Source: Corythucha ciliata
Lineage: Eukaryota; Arthropoda; Insecta; Hemiptera; Tingidae
DNA length: 64,000 nt
NCBI GenBank assembly: GCA_038030265.1
Contig: CM075943.1
Coordinates: 40,300,001-40,364,000 of the forward strand
Direction of reading: 5' to 3'
Part shown: positions 1 to 12,600 of the stretch, piece by piece
Numbering within the stretch: the stretch's first letter is position 1
Layout of the letters: every line of letters begins with the position of its first letter
Made by a program: the position numbers and the translations under genes
Notes under the pieces: model-generated
Databases searched by the model: none
Seen by the model: only the letters and a program-made list of their open reading frames with translations
What the model was told of the DNA's origin: nothing

Positions 1-784
1 CAATAATAAGTAGGTAACTAGTTATTAAAATTCGTTCAAGATTCCTGAAATAAATAAAAAAACATTTAATTTGTAGCAAAGGTAGCCCCCCGCCCCCACT
101 TTATCGTTAACCACGGGTGCTCCGGTTTGATGGGTCTATTAACTCGTTACCCTAATCATCCTTACAACACGCAGTGCTACTTCAGTACTTCAACTTGGAG
201 TGCTTTGCAGCATTGATCTTGCGTCTTTCACAGCATTTAGTTTTAATGTTATGATCGTATTGACGAGATGAGATGTTCGTTGAAACTGTAACGAAGGGAC
301 AAAAACACGATGAGAACAAGTAACGGCAGGAAGAAGAACGCCCAATTTTACAGCTTCTTTGGTGGTGGTGGGGGGAATCCGACTCTCCCACCCAGACGAA
401 GTAGCCTCAGTAGTCAGTACGACCCTGATCTTCAAACTATACAATAGGTCCGTTCCATTGTTTCGCGAGTGCTACACTTTTGAAAAAAATTATCTGGTTT
501 CATTCAATTTTTCAGAATAAATCAATGAAATCACATGGGTTTCTACACTAGTGTAGCTAGTGAAAAACAATGGAACGGACTTAATTTCTGCTCTCCAGTT
601 CACAAAGGGCTAAAATAAAGGAACCATGTGAACTGAACTTGAATAAAGTATAAAGAACGCAGTGCTATATCTTGTGGGATCAAAAATGAGAAATTTATTT
701 GAGACTGCTGATTTAGGGCGGGAGGGGGTGGAGTGGTGCAACTTGTAATCCATATGACTTTGATTTTAAAGTTGCATTCACCAG
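1..784. other. No gene seen (upstream flank or intron)
   Basis: AT-rich sequence with no exon I can support. Because the first exon I can see begins in splice phase 2, this stretch is probably inside an upstream intron of the androglobin gene. Short open frames on the minus strand (182-444, 600-794) have no recognisable domain. Confidence 0.5.
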
Positions 785-2390
785 AAGGCCACAAATTGGC
801 ATTCTCTCAAATGTAACCGCTAATTAGAGTTTTTCTCCATTATGACCGTGAATTAGCGTATTTTTCTCAATTTTACCTGGATATTTGAACTTTTTCTCAA
901 TTTTATCCACAAATTAGCGTTTGCATTTCAAACGCTTATAGTAATGAATTAGCGTTTTTACAATTTTAGCCACGAACTAGCCATTTTTCTTAATATTTGC
1001 CGCGAATTAGCGGCTTTTTCCACTCTCAGTTAGTGCCTTTTCTCAATTTCGGCCAAGAAGATTCCTTCAGCGAAGAGTCGCAAATTGGTGTTTACTTAAT
1101 TGCAGTCGCGAATTAGCGTTCTTCTCAATTTTGGCCATGAATCGGCCCTTTTTATGAATTTAACCATTTCATGAGACCGGCCAGCCAAGGGTCCACTTCA
1201 TTGATATGGCCAGAATTAGTGTCATTTTACTTTTTCACTATTTCGTCAATTTTAGCCGTGAATTAGCAATTTTTTTGACAGTTGGCAATTTTTCCATCTT
1301 TTATTCATGATTTTTTCCCTCAATTTTGAGCGACATTGTCTTCGGAAACGGCGCATTTTCCAATTTTAGTCGTAATTAAGGGTTTTCTCCATTTAAACCA
1401 TGAATTAGCGCCTTTTCCCACTTGAATACGCGAATTGGTGATTTTTTGTTTTTAAATTTTTGCCGCGAATCACCACCTTTTCTCTCTTCTATTCGCGAAT
1501 TGATGGTTTTGCTCAATTTCAGCCGAGGTTTAACAATTTTTCTCAATTTTCACCCTGAATTAGCATTTTTATTAATTTTAGAAGCCACTAATTAACGCCT
1601 TTTCTCTTTCAGCGTGAAAAATTGTCCTAAGAGCAGTGTACTAGCGTTTTTTACCTCAATTTTACCTCTAAGGAGGCCTCTAAACCCCGGATCTGTGATT
1701 TATTCTCAATTGCATTCACGAATCAGGCTTTTTTTTTTTTTTTCAATTTGAGCTGTGTTTTCTCAAATTTAGCAGAAAATTAGTGCCTTTCCTGCTCTAA
1801 TGGGCAGATGGAACCTAATTTATTGGAGCTTTTTCCATTTTCTAGTTACAAATTTACGTATTTCTCTATTTCAGCGTCAAACTAGCAGTTTCTTTTACTT
1901 TTCGTCATGAAGCTATCGCTTTTTCTCGATTTTAGCCGATTTCACCTCGGAAATCCCGAACCCGCACTTTTTCTCAACCGCAAATTATCTTTTTACTCAT
2001 TTTAGCAGTGAATTTGCGTTTTTTCTCAATTTTAGCCGCAAATATGCAATTTTTTTTCACTTTTTGCCACGATGTTGCGCTTTTTACTTCCGTATGGTGT
2101 TCGTGAAAAAAATCGAGTCCGAGGTGATATCACATTCATGATTTTAAAGTTTAGTTGGTGGCCTACCCCAAGAGCGGTTCGTTCGTGGTTCGTACACGGC
2201 GAATATGCGGTTTTTTCTTAATTTGGGTCTTGAAGTTGCATAGAAAAAGCGTGAATTAGAGCATTTACTTCAGCAAATGTTAGCCACGAATATTCTTGTT
2301 TTGTCTAAACTTTTAGTTGCGTAGTTGCTACAAGTAGAGCACATTAGTGCGCCTTCTCAATTTTATCCGTGTATAGAACTGCAAAAACTG
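785..2390 (+). repeat. R1 degenerate tandem array (~30-bp unit)
   Basis: About fifty imperfect units read roughly TTTTTCTCAATTTTAGCC then GCGAATTAGCG. Unit length drifts around 30 bp and neighbours are often only 60-80 percent alike, so this is an old, heavily diverged array and not a clean satellite. The same family recurs at 29590-30530, 50160-50450, 52540-52770 and 61275-62050 in this orientation and at 7730-7880 and 38400-39290 in the other. Function is unknown. Confidence 0.75.
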
Positions 2391-2639
2391 GGGATCAGCA
2401 TATAGCGAGGCGTGGTGAGCGAGAGAGTATTGGCGCCGTCCAAAACAAAATTATTGTTCTCGTATTGTTATTCGGTAGGTACCACCAATTTTACGGATTT
2501 TATTAATGGAATGGAATGGAATACATTTTGACGGAGCTATGACGGGGTTATCAGCTTGGCGTGACGGGAAAAACAAAATGTCAGTTGGCAACGCTGGGTC
2601 GACCTTCTTCATAACAATGGAATTTAATGAGCATTAAGA

Positions 2640-3235
2640 ATGAATTTCGTGGGGATGACGAAAATTCAAATTCAAAGTAGCAATTTATTGGATTTAGCTC
2701 TTTCATAACCGAAAATTCATGGATCTGGCATATTTCAAAAAACAATTTTGCGGGGTTGGATCACTCGAGGTTGGAAACTCAAATTTAGCAGGATTCAGTC
2801 ATTTCAAACACCAAATTTTAGTGGGTTTTGGCTCTTTAGTTTTAACGCAATGGGCCAGAATTACAAAGTGGACAAAGCCACGTATTCTTGGGGCTTCTTG
2901 GTCGGGAAATCCTGGACGAATTTTCGGTCGCAGAAGTGGTTCTGCCCGTTTTCCAATTATTTCATATTTTTCATGGCTGGAACGATCTTTCTTGTTGACA
3001 GAATTCGGGAAAAAAGTGAACAATATGAAATAACTGAGAAAAGTGAACCGAAACCACGTTTCCCTGCCTTTTCAAAGTTGCTGATCACGAATATGAAGTC
3101 GGGAATCGATTTTTTCCACGAACACCATACTGGGACATGGAGGTAAAATCCTGAAATTCGGCTCCAGAATCCAAACAAATCGACCAAAAACTGGCATTTT
3201 GGCTCACATTCTGTTAAAAAACCAATCATGGGTCA
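2640..3235 (+). repeat. R3-like degenerate array (~33-bp unit)
   Basis: Phrases such as ACCAAATTTAGCGGATTTGG and AAAATTCATGGATCTGGC recur at about 33-bp intervals. The wording is close to the R3 family (AATTTCGCGGATATTTAG) found at 17.0-18.4 kb and to a short stretch at 16325-16500. Open frames of 104 and 132 codons here are by-products of the repeat. The short flanks 2391-2639 and 3236-3463 hold nothing I recognise except the splice acceptor at 3463. Confidence 0.5.
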
Positions 3236-3463
3236 TTTGAAGGGTTTTTATTAGTCGTTACAGAGGGAAGAAGGAGGTTTAGCGGCTTTTTAGAACCGAA
3301 AAAAAACAAAAACAAAACAGTTGAGTATCTTTTCAACAGCCCAAAACCCAAACTCACGTGGCTTATACTGTCGAGAAAATAATAATGTTGGGCCCCCATG
3401 AAAACACGAATAAGATCGGAAATAAAAAAAAAAAATAATGTTGTTGTACCTTTCTCCTCACAG

Positions 3464-3650
3464 TTTCATGAAGGAAGCCCCTATCTGGAGAATCATTCAA
3501 AGTAATTTAATTCGCCAGAATAACCCCGAGCGTCCTTTCTGCGTCCCTCTCGACGTTGATCACTGCATCCACGAAACCGCCAACGTTTATTTGGATCAAC
3601 CCGGCAGTCGATACGTGTTCCTTGAATTTTCAGACCGTTCCGAGCAGGAG
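3464..3650 (+). CDS. ADGB: ADGB exon 1 of window (residues 1-62)
   Basis: Acceptor CTCACAG before 3464, entry phase 2 (one base completes a codon from an unseen exon). Donor GAG|GTGGGA at 3651, exit phase 0. It encodes KEAPIWRIIQSN at the start and RYVFLEFSDRSEQE at the end. An ATG lies at 3468, but a good acceptor directly before it and the missing calpain domain argue that this is an internal exon. I do not recognise a domain here. Confidence 0.75.
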
Positions 3651-6600
3651 GTGGGACAGGCGATTTCCTTGAAGAAATGTAAATTACTGAATCGCTTAAT
3701 ATATGTATTTGTTTTTCTTTTCAGTCTGGTAAACAGGTTGAAAAGTGCCCGCTGGATCCCACTTACCATCATTACGCTCTCCTCGCCATGGCTGAAAATG
3801 ACGCCGTCCCTGATGACTTGCCTAAATGGAAGAGCTTTCGTTGGGTGAACTGGGCATTGGAAAAGGGCTTTATTAGAGGTATAAATCAGGAATGGATGGG
3901 GATTATGATAGTTACTGCTATTTGTAATTTAATGAGATATTCGCAGATAGAATTAGATGGTTTAAACGTTGAGGGGTGTGAGAGGGGTCCAAACTGTAAA
4001 TGGATTGTGACATTGCTTCTCCTCGTATTAGAATTATTGATTGTTGTAATATTAGACCCGTCCTCCCACACATTCAGGTGAATCGCAAACACAGTTAATT
4101 TCGCAAACAAACGCTCTTCATTTGTTTCGTTATTTATTTCCATTGAAAATACAATTTATTTTGTCCCCTAAAACCATTGGGCGAGCAAACAAAAATCCCC
4201 TCTCCCAGTAGCACTACGGATTACAGACTCCATCAAAATGTTCCAACCGCCACCTCTTCTTGGCCAAAAACGAGAGAAATCCGCATCAAATTTCCGCAAG
4301 CGCTGTAAACATTTCCTAGAACACGATCACGAAGCGGTTATCAGTGCAGGGTAAATCAAGGCAGTTGGAAGGATGAGATACCTCTCGATAAACTTAGTCA
4401 TAACTTGAACTTTAAACGAGAACTAAACTAAACTCGTTATGTGTAAAAGGCGGTTTCCGGGTATAGGGCGAGACTTATATTCCCCTTCACGGGACCGCAA
4501 CACCCGTTCTGAATCAGTTCATAATTCATAACTTGAGAACACAATACATAAAAAAGAGTGAACAAAAAAGAAACACTCACAAAAACAACAACAACAAAAC
4601 AGTGGGACTTTGCCCCAATATCCTCAGCCTCTTGCAGAGCTTCATTCGTTGTTCATTATCGTCCTGCGTCGCGTTTATTCGACGACAATCTATTGGTGGG
4701 GGAGGGGTCCCTCCTCGGTCTCTTTAGACAGGGCTGGTGTGAGAATTTTTGTATGTAAATGAAAAACAAGGTCGGACAATAATTAGCTATCGAAGATTCA
4801 TGTGACTTTGGGGAGGGGGAGATAGAAGCTATTTTCAGGAAAATAGCGATCCAAAATGGGATTAGTTTCACTACTAACACCTTCGCATAAAACAAAAATA
4901 AAGAAAGAGTGTGGCCCTTTCAAGAGAATTTATTTAATTGAGTACCAGCGAAGGGGATGGGAAGTATTGTGCACAGAATAAAAATGTTTCAACGCTTTAA
5001 AAAAAAAATGTCCAAAGCGGATGGTGGATAGCGTTGCTGATGAGGATGAAGAGAGAGGTCTAGCTATGGTGTGTTAAAAGCGAGAAACACTCTCAAATTA
5101 AACGCTCTAGGAATTTTCGTGAAAACTTTCTCCGTCGGCGTCCTCTACTCGTGCAGAAAGACGAGAGATGGGTTCTATGAGTGGTAAAGGGCGGTGGGCA
5201 AAGGGTTGAGGGGAGAAAGGAGAGGATTAAACGATGTATAGCTGTGGAAAATGAGAGCTCGGAGAAAATTCGTACGGAATTAAACTCTCAGATTCCCAAT
5301 TAACGTGTCCATCACATTATAATTCACAAACTTGGGACGCTCGGGTGAGAGTGGAAAGTAAATTTGCATTAGATTTTCATATAAAACGTTTTAATTTTGT
5401 TTTTATTAATTCCGTCGTGATTTTTGGTTCAATTCTCCTTCATTCACTTAAAGTCCGACGTCTACTAAAACCTCCATTAGACTCAGAGATCGATGGAGGT
5501 GTGGGAGTGACGTTGTGAACGTTACCTACGTATGATTGGGCCATAATTGAGAGATTTTTGTCTCGTTCACTATGTTTTATTCAACAAATTAGCCAAACCG
5601 GTTTTCAACAGCAAACAGCTGCGAAATTTTTATTTCCGCGGAAAAACTGCCAAGTACCTAGTGAAGCAATAATGTGTGATTTTAGACGGATTATTCGTGG
5701 AATTGCGAGCCGGGGCTAAATAGCCGTGAAATTACGATTGTTTTTTGTGAAAATCGGTAGAAAGTAGCACTTTCGCAGCACAGGAAGTTTAGGGGTATTT
5801 CTAGTGGGTTCATGGAGGCCGCAAAGTGCCTCCGAAGAAACTCTGAATTGGCATATTTTCTTAATTTTAAGGCCAGGGGGCTTGTTCTCTAAGATTTCAG
5901 TGTTCCAGGGAATATATTTTTCCAACCGACCATCCCAAATTAAATCACATATTGATTGGTAGGACCAATAGGACGGGTGGAAAGAGACAATGTTAGTGAC
6001 AGTGTAAAGTTATAGAACAGGCCCACACAAGCTCAGGTTCTGCGGATTCTGTGGAGTCTATGCAAGCAAACAAATGTATTCCCTCGAAAATTGAAGCATT
6101 TTTGACTTATTATTTCTCAATAATAAGTCTTTGTAATCGTATCGCAAAAAATTTTGTTTGACCCCCCCCCCTCAAAATTTGTAGTTTTACGTTTCAAAGT
6201 GCGTAGAATCCAAATCTGCAATAAAAAAAAAATGTCCGTCCGCCGTCCGCCGTCCGGGCCATATCTTGCCCTAGGATTGCTCGAAAAAACTCGTTCTTTC
6301 GCACATAGACTCCATTTGGGGTCTAGTTGGTCCTAACATCTGATCAGTTTGATCAAATAACTCCCTGGGGTTTTATGGGCCAAAAGCGGGTCCAAAATGG
6401 GGATTTTCAAAGGAGTTATCTTGCTATCAACCTGCAGGAGTAAAGTTATCGCGCGGGAATAATATTACCTTATTCCCGCGGGCGTGTAGCCACGCTATTT
6501 TTGCGGTTTTCGTAACAAATAGAAGCACTTTATTACCCAGTTGTTCGACTTGTCCAACAGGGCTCCCTGGATCGCTGCGGCGAGTTGTAGAATTGTACGT

Positions 6601-9600
6601 GCCGTTGAAAAAAAAACCGCCCGACGTTGAAATCACTACAGTACTTAACGTAAGTCTTTCAAGTTTTCTGTGAGTGTGCGTGGGGATGATGGTGTTGAAG
6701 GGGGGGGGGTTGTGTCGCGGAGTTACAAAGACTTTCATTTTAGTATGAGGGAGGGCAGTTAGAGGAAATAAAAGTTTTAAAGGCTATAATATTTCAGGAA
6801 ATTGATGGCCGGGTTGAAAAAACGACCGAGAAACATAAAAGCGACGTTTATTTGTTTGAAGAAATTGCAAACTGTATCGAGTAAGTTTTTAAAACACCAT
6901 CAGTACAATAATAATTAATTAAAATGGGAACAGTCGTAAAAATTCTGTATTGCAGTATCGTTTTCATATCGTTTCTCCCGTGACTTTATGACCTTTTAAC
7001 CCTGCCCTCGCCGCAACACCGAACCCACCCCCTTTCTCAAGAGCTTCATTTAACCCCTCTCGGCCAACGCCACCGTCATATCAACCACCCCTTCAAATCG
7101 TCGTCTACAGGGAGCTATCAAGATGAAGGTTAATGTGTTATTAGATGGGGAAGCTCTATATTGCTCTCTGAGGTCATGTGAGAGACGTGGTGTTCTCTGG
7201 AAAATTCCATGATTAATAATGACAGTTTTCATTATGGTTTGGGCTTGAACGGAATGAGTGTTCAGAGGTGAGTTCCAATAGGGCCAATAGGTGTTACGGG
7301 GGTGGGGGGAAGTATTGGAACATGTTAAAATGAATCTACAAAATTTGAGGACGCGGGAGAGGTTGAGGAGAAGGGAATAAATGGCCCAAATAAACCATTT
7401 AGGTCTCGGGGGTGTGAGGCATCTGTTCTGTCTGCCTAGGTTTTCGCACTTTTCCCAATTGATTCTTTGGAATCACATTACCCCTTCCCCCAACAAACAC
7501 CAACAATACCACCGCGAGCGCCTGGGGCTGGCAATTTCAATCGGTTACGACGCTTTTACTAGTCTTTACTCGTCTGAAGTCCTATTTATTCTTTAGGGTC
7601 AAGGACACCCCCAATCATCAGGTACCTTGTACTTCCGTATTCTTGGTGTATAACGTTGCAGAATATCGCCCTGATCTATTTCACAGAAAGTGTGAAGTGG
7701 GAAAAGGCGATAATACACGGCAATATGCTTGAAAAAACGCCAATTCGCGTCTGAAATTGGAAGAACGTAAATTCACCATTTTAGAAGGCAGTTTTTATTT
7801 GCCCAAAATTGAGGGAAAAAATGAATGAACAAAAGGTGAAAAAAGCGCCAATTCGCTGCTAAAATTGAGAAAAACGTTAAAATTATTGTAGAATCGATTA
7901 CATCGACAGATCGTATAGTCGAGATCATGTCGACATGCTATAAAATAATGTGGGAAGAAGACGGTAAATGTTGCCATTGTGTGGTAAATGTACACACTCA
8001 GCAAGGAAAATGTGCCCTTTTACTGGTAAATGTGTAAATTTGCTTATGTATGCTTTTTACCTTTACCGTAATTCACAGATATATTTTTTGGCTTACTGCT
8101 CGACTTTCATCAAGTGGAAAGCGCCGAATGACGGGAATCCCCCGGGAGCAAATACCTATGAAGAAAGGAAGTAAAAAGACGTTTACTGAGTGTTTTCCCC
8201 TGCCTTCGTACACTTTTTCCCGTTCATTTGTGTTACCAATTATTAAGATAAATTACCAATTCTTAAGATAAATAAAATAATATTGAGCGATTCCGAAATT
8301 CCGTTTAAAAAAACAGTTAGACGGGATTTTTGCCGTCAGTTACTTTCAAAATCCGTTAGATCTGTCGGGAAATCCGGCAACGCTGCATGACAAAAACTGC
8401 GAGTTTGGCGAGTCCAGCGGCTTTGCGATTCAGATTTCAGAAAACGATGACTTGTTCTAATCCGGGGTCAACATTTTAAAAAATGCCATTTTCGGCTGTT
8501 CAGCGGACAAATAAATTGAAGGAAATCTTAAGTTGAGTTCTGTGGGCTCGAACTCCGGAAGTGGTTAATCCATGAGATTCGGACTTCAAAAGTGCCTAAC
8601 CAGCTGAATTGTTATTTTTATATGAATAGAATGTGTAAACCCCGTGGAACAGTGGGATTTTTGAATGGGCGAACCCTATAAAATTTGTTTTTTTAAGGAT
8701 TCAATCCTGGGAAATTGGCTTTTCGAGTGAGGAAAACCCGAAACACACCCAAACACGCCCTCCCCCCTCCCATTTTAGTGGCACTCCCCTTGCCAGCAAC
8801 CTTGCAGGCACTTAAACTAAGTTGACCTTGACAAATAAGTAATTATGTATATTATTATGATTTTCTTTATTTAACAAGGAAGATACACATTTATTACCGC
8901 CCACCGTACTTCGATTACGTGGAAATCATAGACAACATTCCTGATGTAGTGATAAAAGTCGCCCAGGCAGAGCGAAAAGCAACGGCGGACAAGCGGGACA
9001 TAAAAAAGTGGACACCCCAAGAGTTGCGCAACATGAACATCACGGGGGACTGTTTCTATTTGTGTAAGAACAAACCATGTTATTTATTTTTAAAATACAA
9101 CAATATTTTACTATTGGTTGCGAGGGTTTAGATAGCGACACTCTTTATTGCAAGAACTTTCTTTTCACCCTCACTTGTCATAATGAAAAACGCGAGATGC
9201 CAGCAGGTTAATTTATTTTTTTAGACTTTACTAGCAAGTCCGGATGACCCTCCCTCCCCTCTTCCCAACAATAGGAATGATAATGGCCGAAGGATGGCAG
9301 TGGAATCAAACAACCCTGGGACCTTCTTGGTTCAGCCTTAGAACGTACGGGACGAAATCTCAAATGGTTAATTTGGGGCCTGGGTAATAAAGGACCTCCC
9401 TCCCTTTTCTGCGCAAATCACAATTACACGTTTATCGTTCGCGCCCAGGTTGCAGATCACAAGACTTTGGTACAGCCTCCCGCAAGATTATCAGTTTCAA
9501 ATACATTCGAAAACGCCGTTCCAATTGGTACATCACGAGATGATAACGACGTACGCCGCCAAAGAGTCAGCCTCGTTTTTCAACTATGGATGTACGTTTT

Positions 9601-12600
9601 TCTTCTTCTTCTTATTGTCAGGAGCACCAAAACTCCCAACTCTATAAATCACCCCCTTCCTCACCACTCGCGACTTGTCTGTCTACGTAGCACGCACCAT
9701 ATGTCTTTCAAACCACCCGAATCATTTGTCATATGTATAGAACTCTATCTTAAAACGCAGGCGACTTTTAAAGAAAATAATTTGTCGTTTATTCACCCCT
9801 CATCCTCCATATCTCAACCCTTTTTGGTTCAGATGAAATGGCCGACGCGTACAGTAAACTGATTAAACTGGATCCTGGAAGTCCTCAGCACACCGAGCAA
9901 CTCGCTAAATTCATTTCAAAGTTTTGCCCTCCATACATTCTATGCTCTTACATACCCAACCCAGTCGAGCCTGGATCGATTTTGACTATTCACGACTTGA
10001 TGCCAGTGAGTCTTTCACGACGCGTCACCTACCCCGTTGAAATAATTAAAAATTTCCCCCTTCCATTAAATAGTTATTCGAGGAAAAAATCATGGAAATG
10101 TTGTACGAGCAAGTCCATCAGACGCAAGTGGATAAAATTGTGGGTATAGTTCTCGGATTTCAAAAATCGTTCCTCGACGAAAAGGTACAAAACGGTTGAA
10201 GGGCATGGGTGGATTAATAATGATGATAATGACCGGCAGTTTGGTGAGAAATATTTGTCAGAAAGCGGCGAGCACTATCATTTGGAAGCCTATAAGAAAA
10301 TAATGGGCATCAAAAAGTATAAATGGGACTCGTTTTACCTGGATCGGTTGAATAATACGAGAAAGCTGGATGGCCTTCCAGCTTTGGATAAGGTTTTTCC
10401 TGCCAGTACAAATAATAATAATGAAATAAATAAACGTTGGAAAAACAACAGTTGCCTGATGAAGATGATGAAAGTGCAGGAATTAAAGTTATATCGCCGT
10501 CGAAAGGTACCGTTGAATCATACTGTTCTCCCAGCTCCGTCATAACTTTAATTCATTTTATAATTTAGGAAAGCGAATGTCGGTGAAAAGAAAGTCGAAA
10601 GGTGGTGGAGGTAAGTAGAATGAAAATGCAAAAAACAAATTAGCGAGCACGTGTTGCGGTTGTTTTTTTTTTCTTCTTCTTCTTTCTTCTTTCTGGCGGT
10701 GGGAAAAGAGGGAGCGTCAAGCGAAAATCGACCGGCGGTAAGCGTCAGTCGACGGGTGGTAAGCGGAAATCGACCGGTGGCAAACGGCAGTCAACAGGCG
10801 GTAAACGACCGCCGACTGGTGGTAAACGACAGTCGACGGGCGGTAAACGTCAATCTACAGGCGGTAAACGACAGTCGACCGGCGGTAAAAGGGGGTCGAC
10901 AGGTGGAAAGGGCGGGAGACAACGAGTTTCGTCCCTTCACGGAGGTGCCAAGGGCAAGTACGTATTTTTTCTATTCCACAAAATCATCTAAACTGACTAT
11001 ATTTGGGCCCTAAAATGTCAAAAACTGGTAATTCCCGCTCCAGAAATCAGTTCTGGAGTTTAAGCGCCCTAAAATGGCTAAACTGACGATTTGTGCAGCC
11101 CTCAAAACGCCTGAAGATAATCGTTATTCCAGCGGTAGAAATATAAAAATTGACCATTTGCGCGCCAAAAATGTCCAAACTGACCATTTGTATGCCAATA
11201 ATGGTCAATACTAGTATTGCCTCAAAATGGCACACCTTGGCCATTTCATGCCTCGGAAATGGCTAAACTAACTATTTGGTTCTAACTGGGTGTTCACGCT
11301 CTAAAATTGTAAATAATAACTGCATGTGCCCTAAAAATGGCTAAACTGACGATACATGCCTTGAAAATGCCTTTACAGATTAACCTGCCCTGAAAATTGC
11401 CACACTGGGTTTCAAAAATCACGAAAAGGAACAGCAGAGAAAAAAAAGGAAAGTTTTACTGTGGTTGAAACTCTACTGTAGCTCGGCTCAAATGTGATTG
11501 GATTTTGTCGTGGCTCGTTCTTTGCTGTGGTTGGACCATTTTTGTTGTATAGGAAATTTTCTGTGGTTGGATGTTGGCTGTGGTTAGACTTTAGCTGTGG
11601 TTGGACCTTGGCTGTGGTTGGACCTTCTTTGTAGTTGGAGGTTTACTGTTACTTGGAGCTTTGCTGTGGCTCGGAAATTACTGTGGTTGGAGGTTCCTGC
11701 TATGGTTAGGGGCTTTTTGTAGTTGGCAATTTGCTGTTGTTGCAACTTTTCTGTGGTTGGGCCTTTGCTGTAATTGGGCCATTGCAGTGGTTGAGCATTT
11801 GCTGTGGTTAGAGCCTCGGTATGGTTGGGCTTTTGCTGTGCTTTGGTTGGGCCTTTGATAAGATTAGAGCCTCGCTGTGGTTGGACTTCTGCTGTGGTTT
11901 TGTCTGTGCTGTGGTTGGGCCTTTGCTGTGGCGACTTGCCCCTGTGCCCTTTTGACGAACTGGTCGATAGGTCGGCATCCCACGTACTATTCGATTGTTA
12001 TGTGTACAATGATGACCGCACAGCCACTGGCATGAGCAAGGGTTTCAATAGGGAGGGGCAGGGGATCTCACGTTTCTCCAAGGACTCTCCAAGACCTGGG
12101 CCAACAGTAGAAAACATCTGGAGACCTGGCAGCTCGCACATGCCCCCACTCACGATCACCCTAATATTCTCTCTATGGCTCTGAACAGCCAGTTTTCGGC
12201 ATGGAATTAACAGATTTGGTGCTGGATACATTATTTTGAGGATGATTCAACGATTTTCTCACGCGTGAGATTCGAGACTGAAACCGCGCTGAGCAGGGCA
12301 CTGAAGGAGAGGCCTCAATCCCCCGGTGCCCGTTCTCTATTGATATGCACCTAATCCCAATGGGATTCCCGTGAATATTTTCCTTCAGGGTCCTTTCTCA
12401 TTTGCAGCATTCAGGGTCTCATTTTCATTCAGGGTCCTTTCTCATTGCAGTCTATTGACTCAGGTCGGTCAGGCACCATTCTTTTATCAGCACCCGCATA
12501 ATAGGATCTGAAAATCTAAGACGCGGCCCAATAGCTCGTCACAGCTGATTGGGTCGGTGTGGAGGAGTGTCGTTCACGAGGGAAATTCTTGACCACCCGG

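Noticed and set aside
2719..3229. Overlapping frames on both strands (74-132 codons)
   Set aside because: Open frames on both strands at once across a ~33-bp repeat array; no motif.
3468..3470. ATG as the start codon of the androglobin-like gene
   Set aside because: It follows a good acceptor by four bases, and the family's N-terminal calpain-like domain is missing, so the gene most likely begins upstream of the window.
9467..9862. 131-codon frame overlapping ADGB exons 6 and 7
   Set aside because: Phase 0 splicing is possible into it, but it lacks family motifs and would need to run through the exon 6 donor; the WYSLP frame is preferred.
10651..11013. 120-codon frame over the STGGK repeats
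   Set aside because: Substitutions between repeat units are not at its third codon positions, it runs through the donor site, and its phase does not match neighbouring exons. It is a shadow of exon 12.
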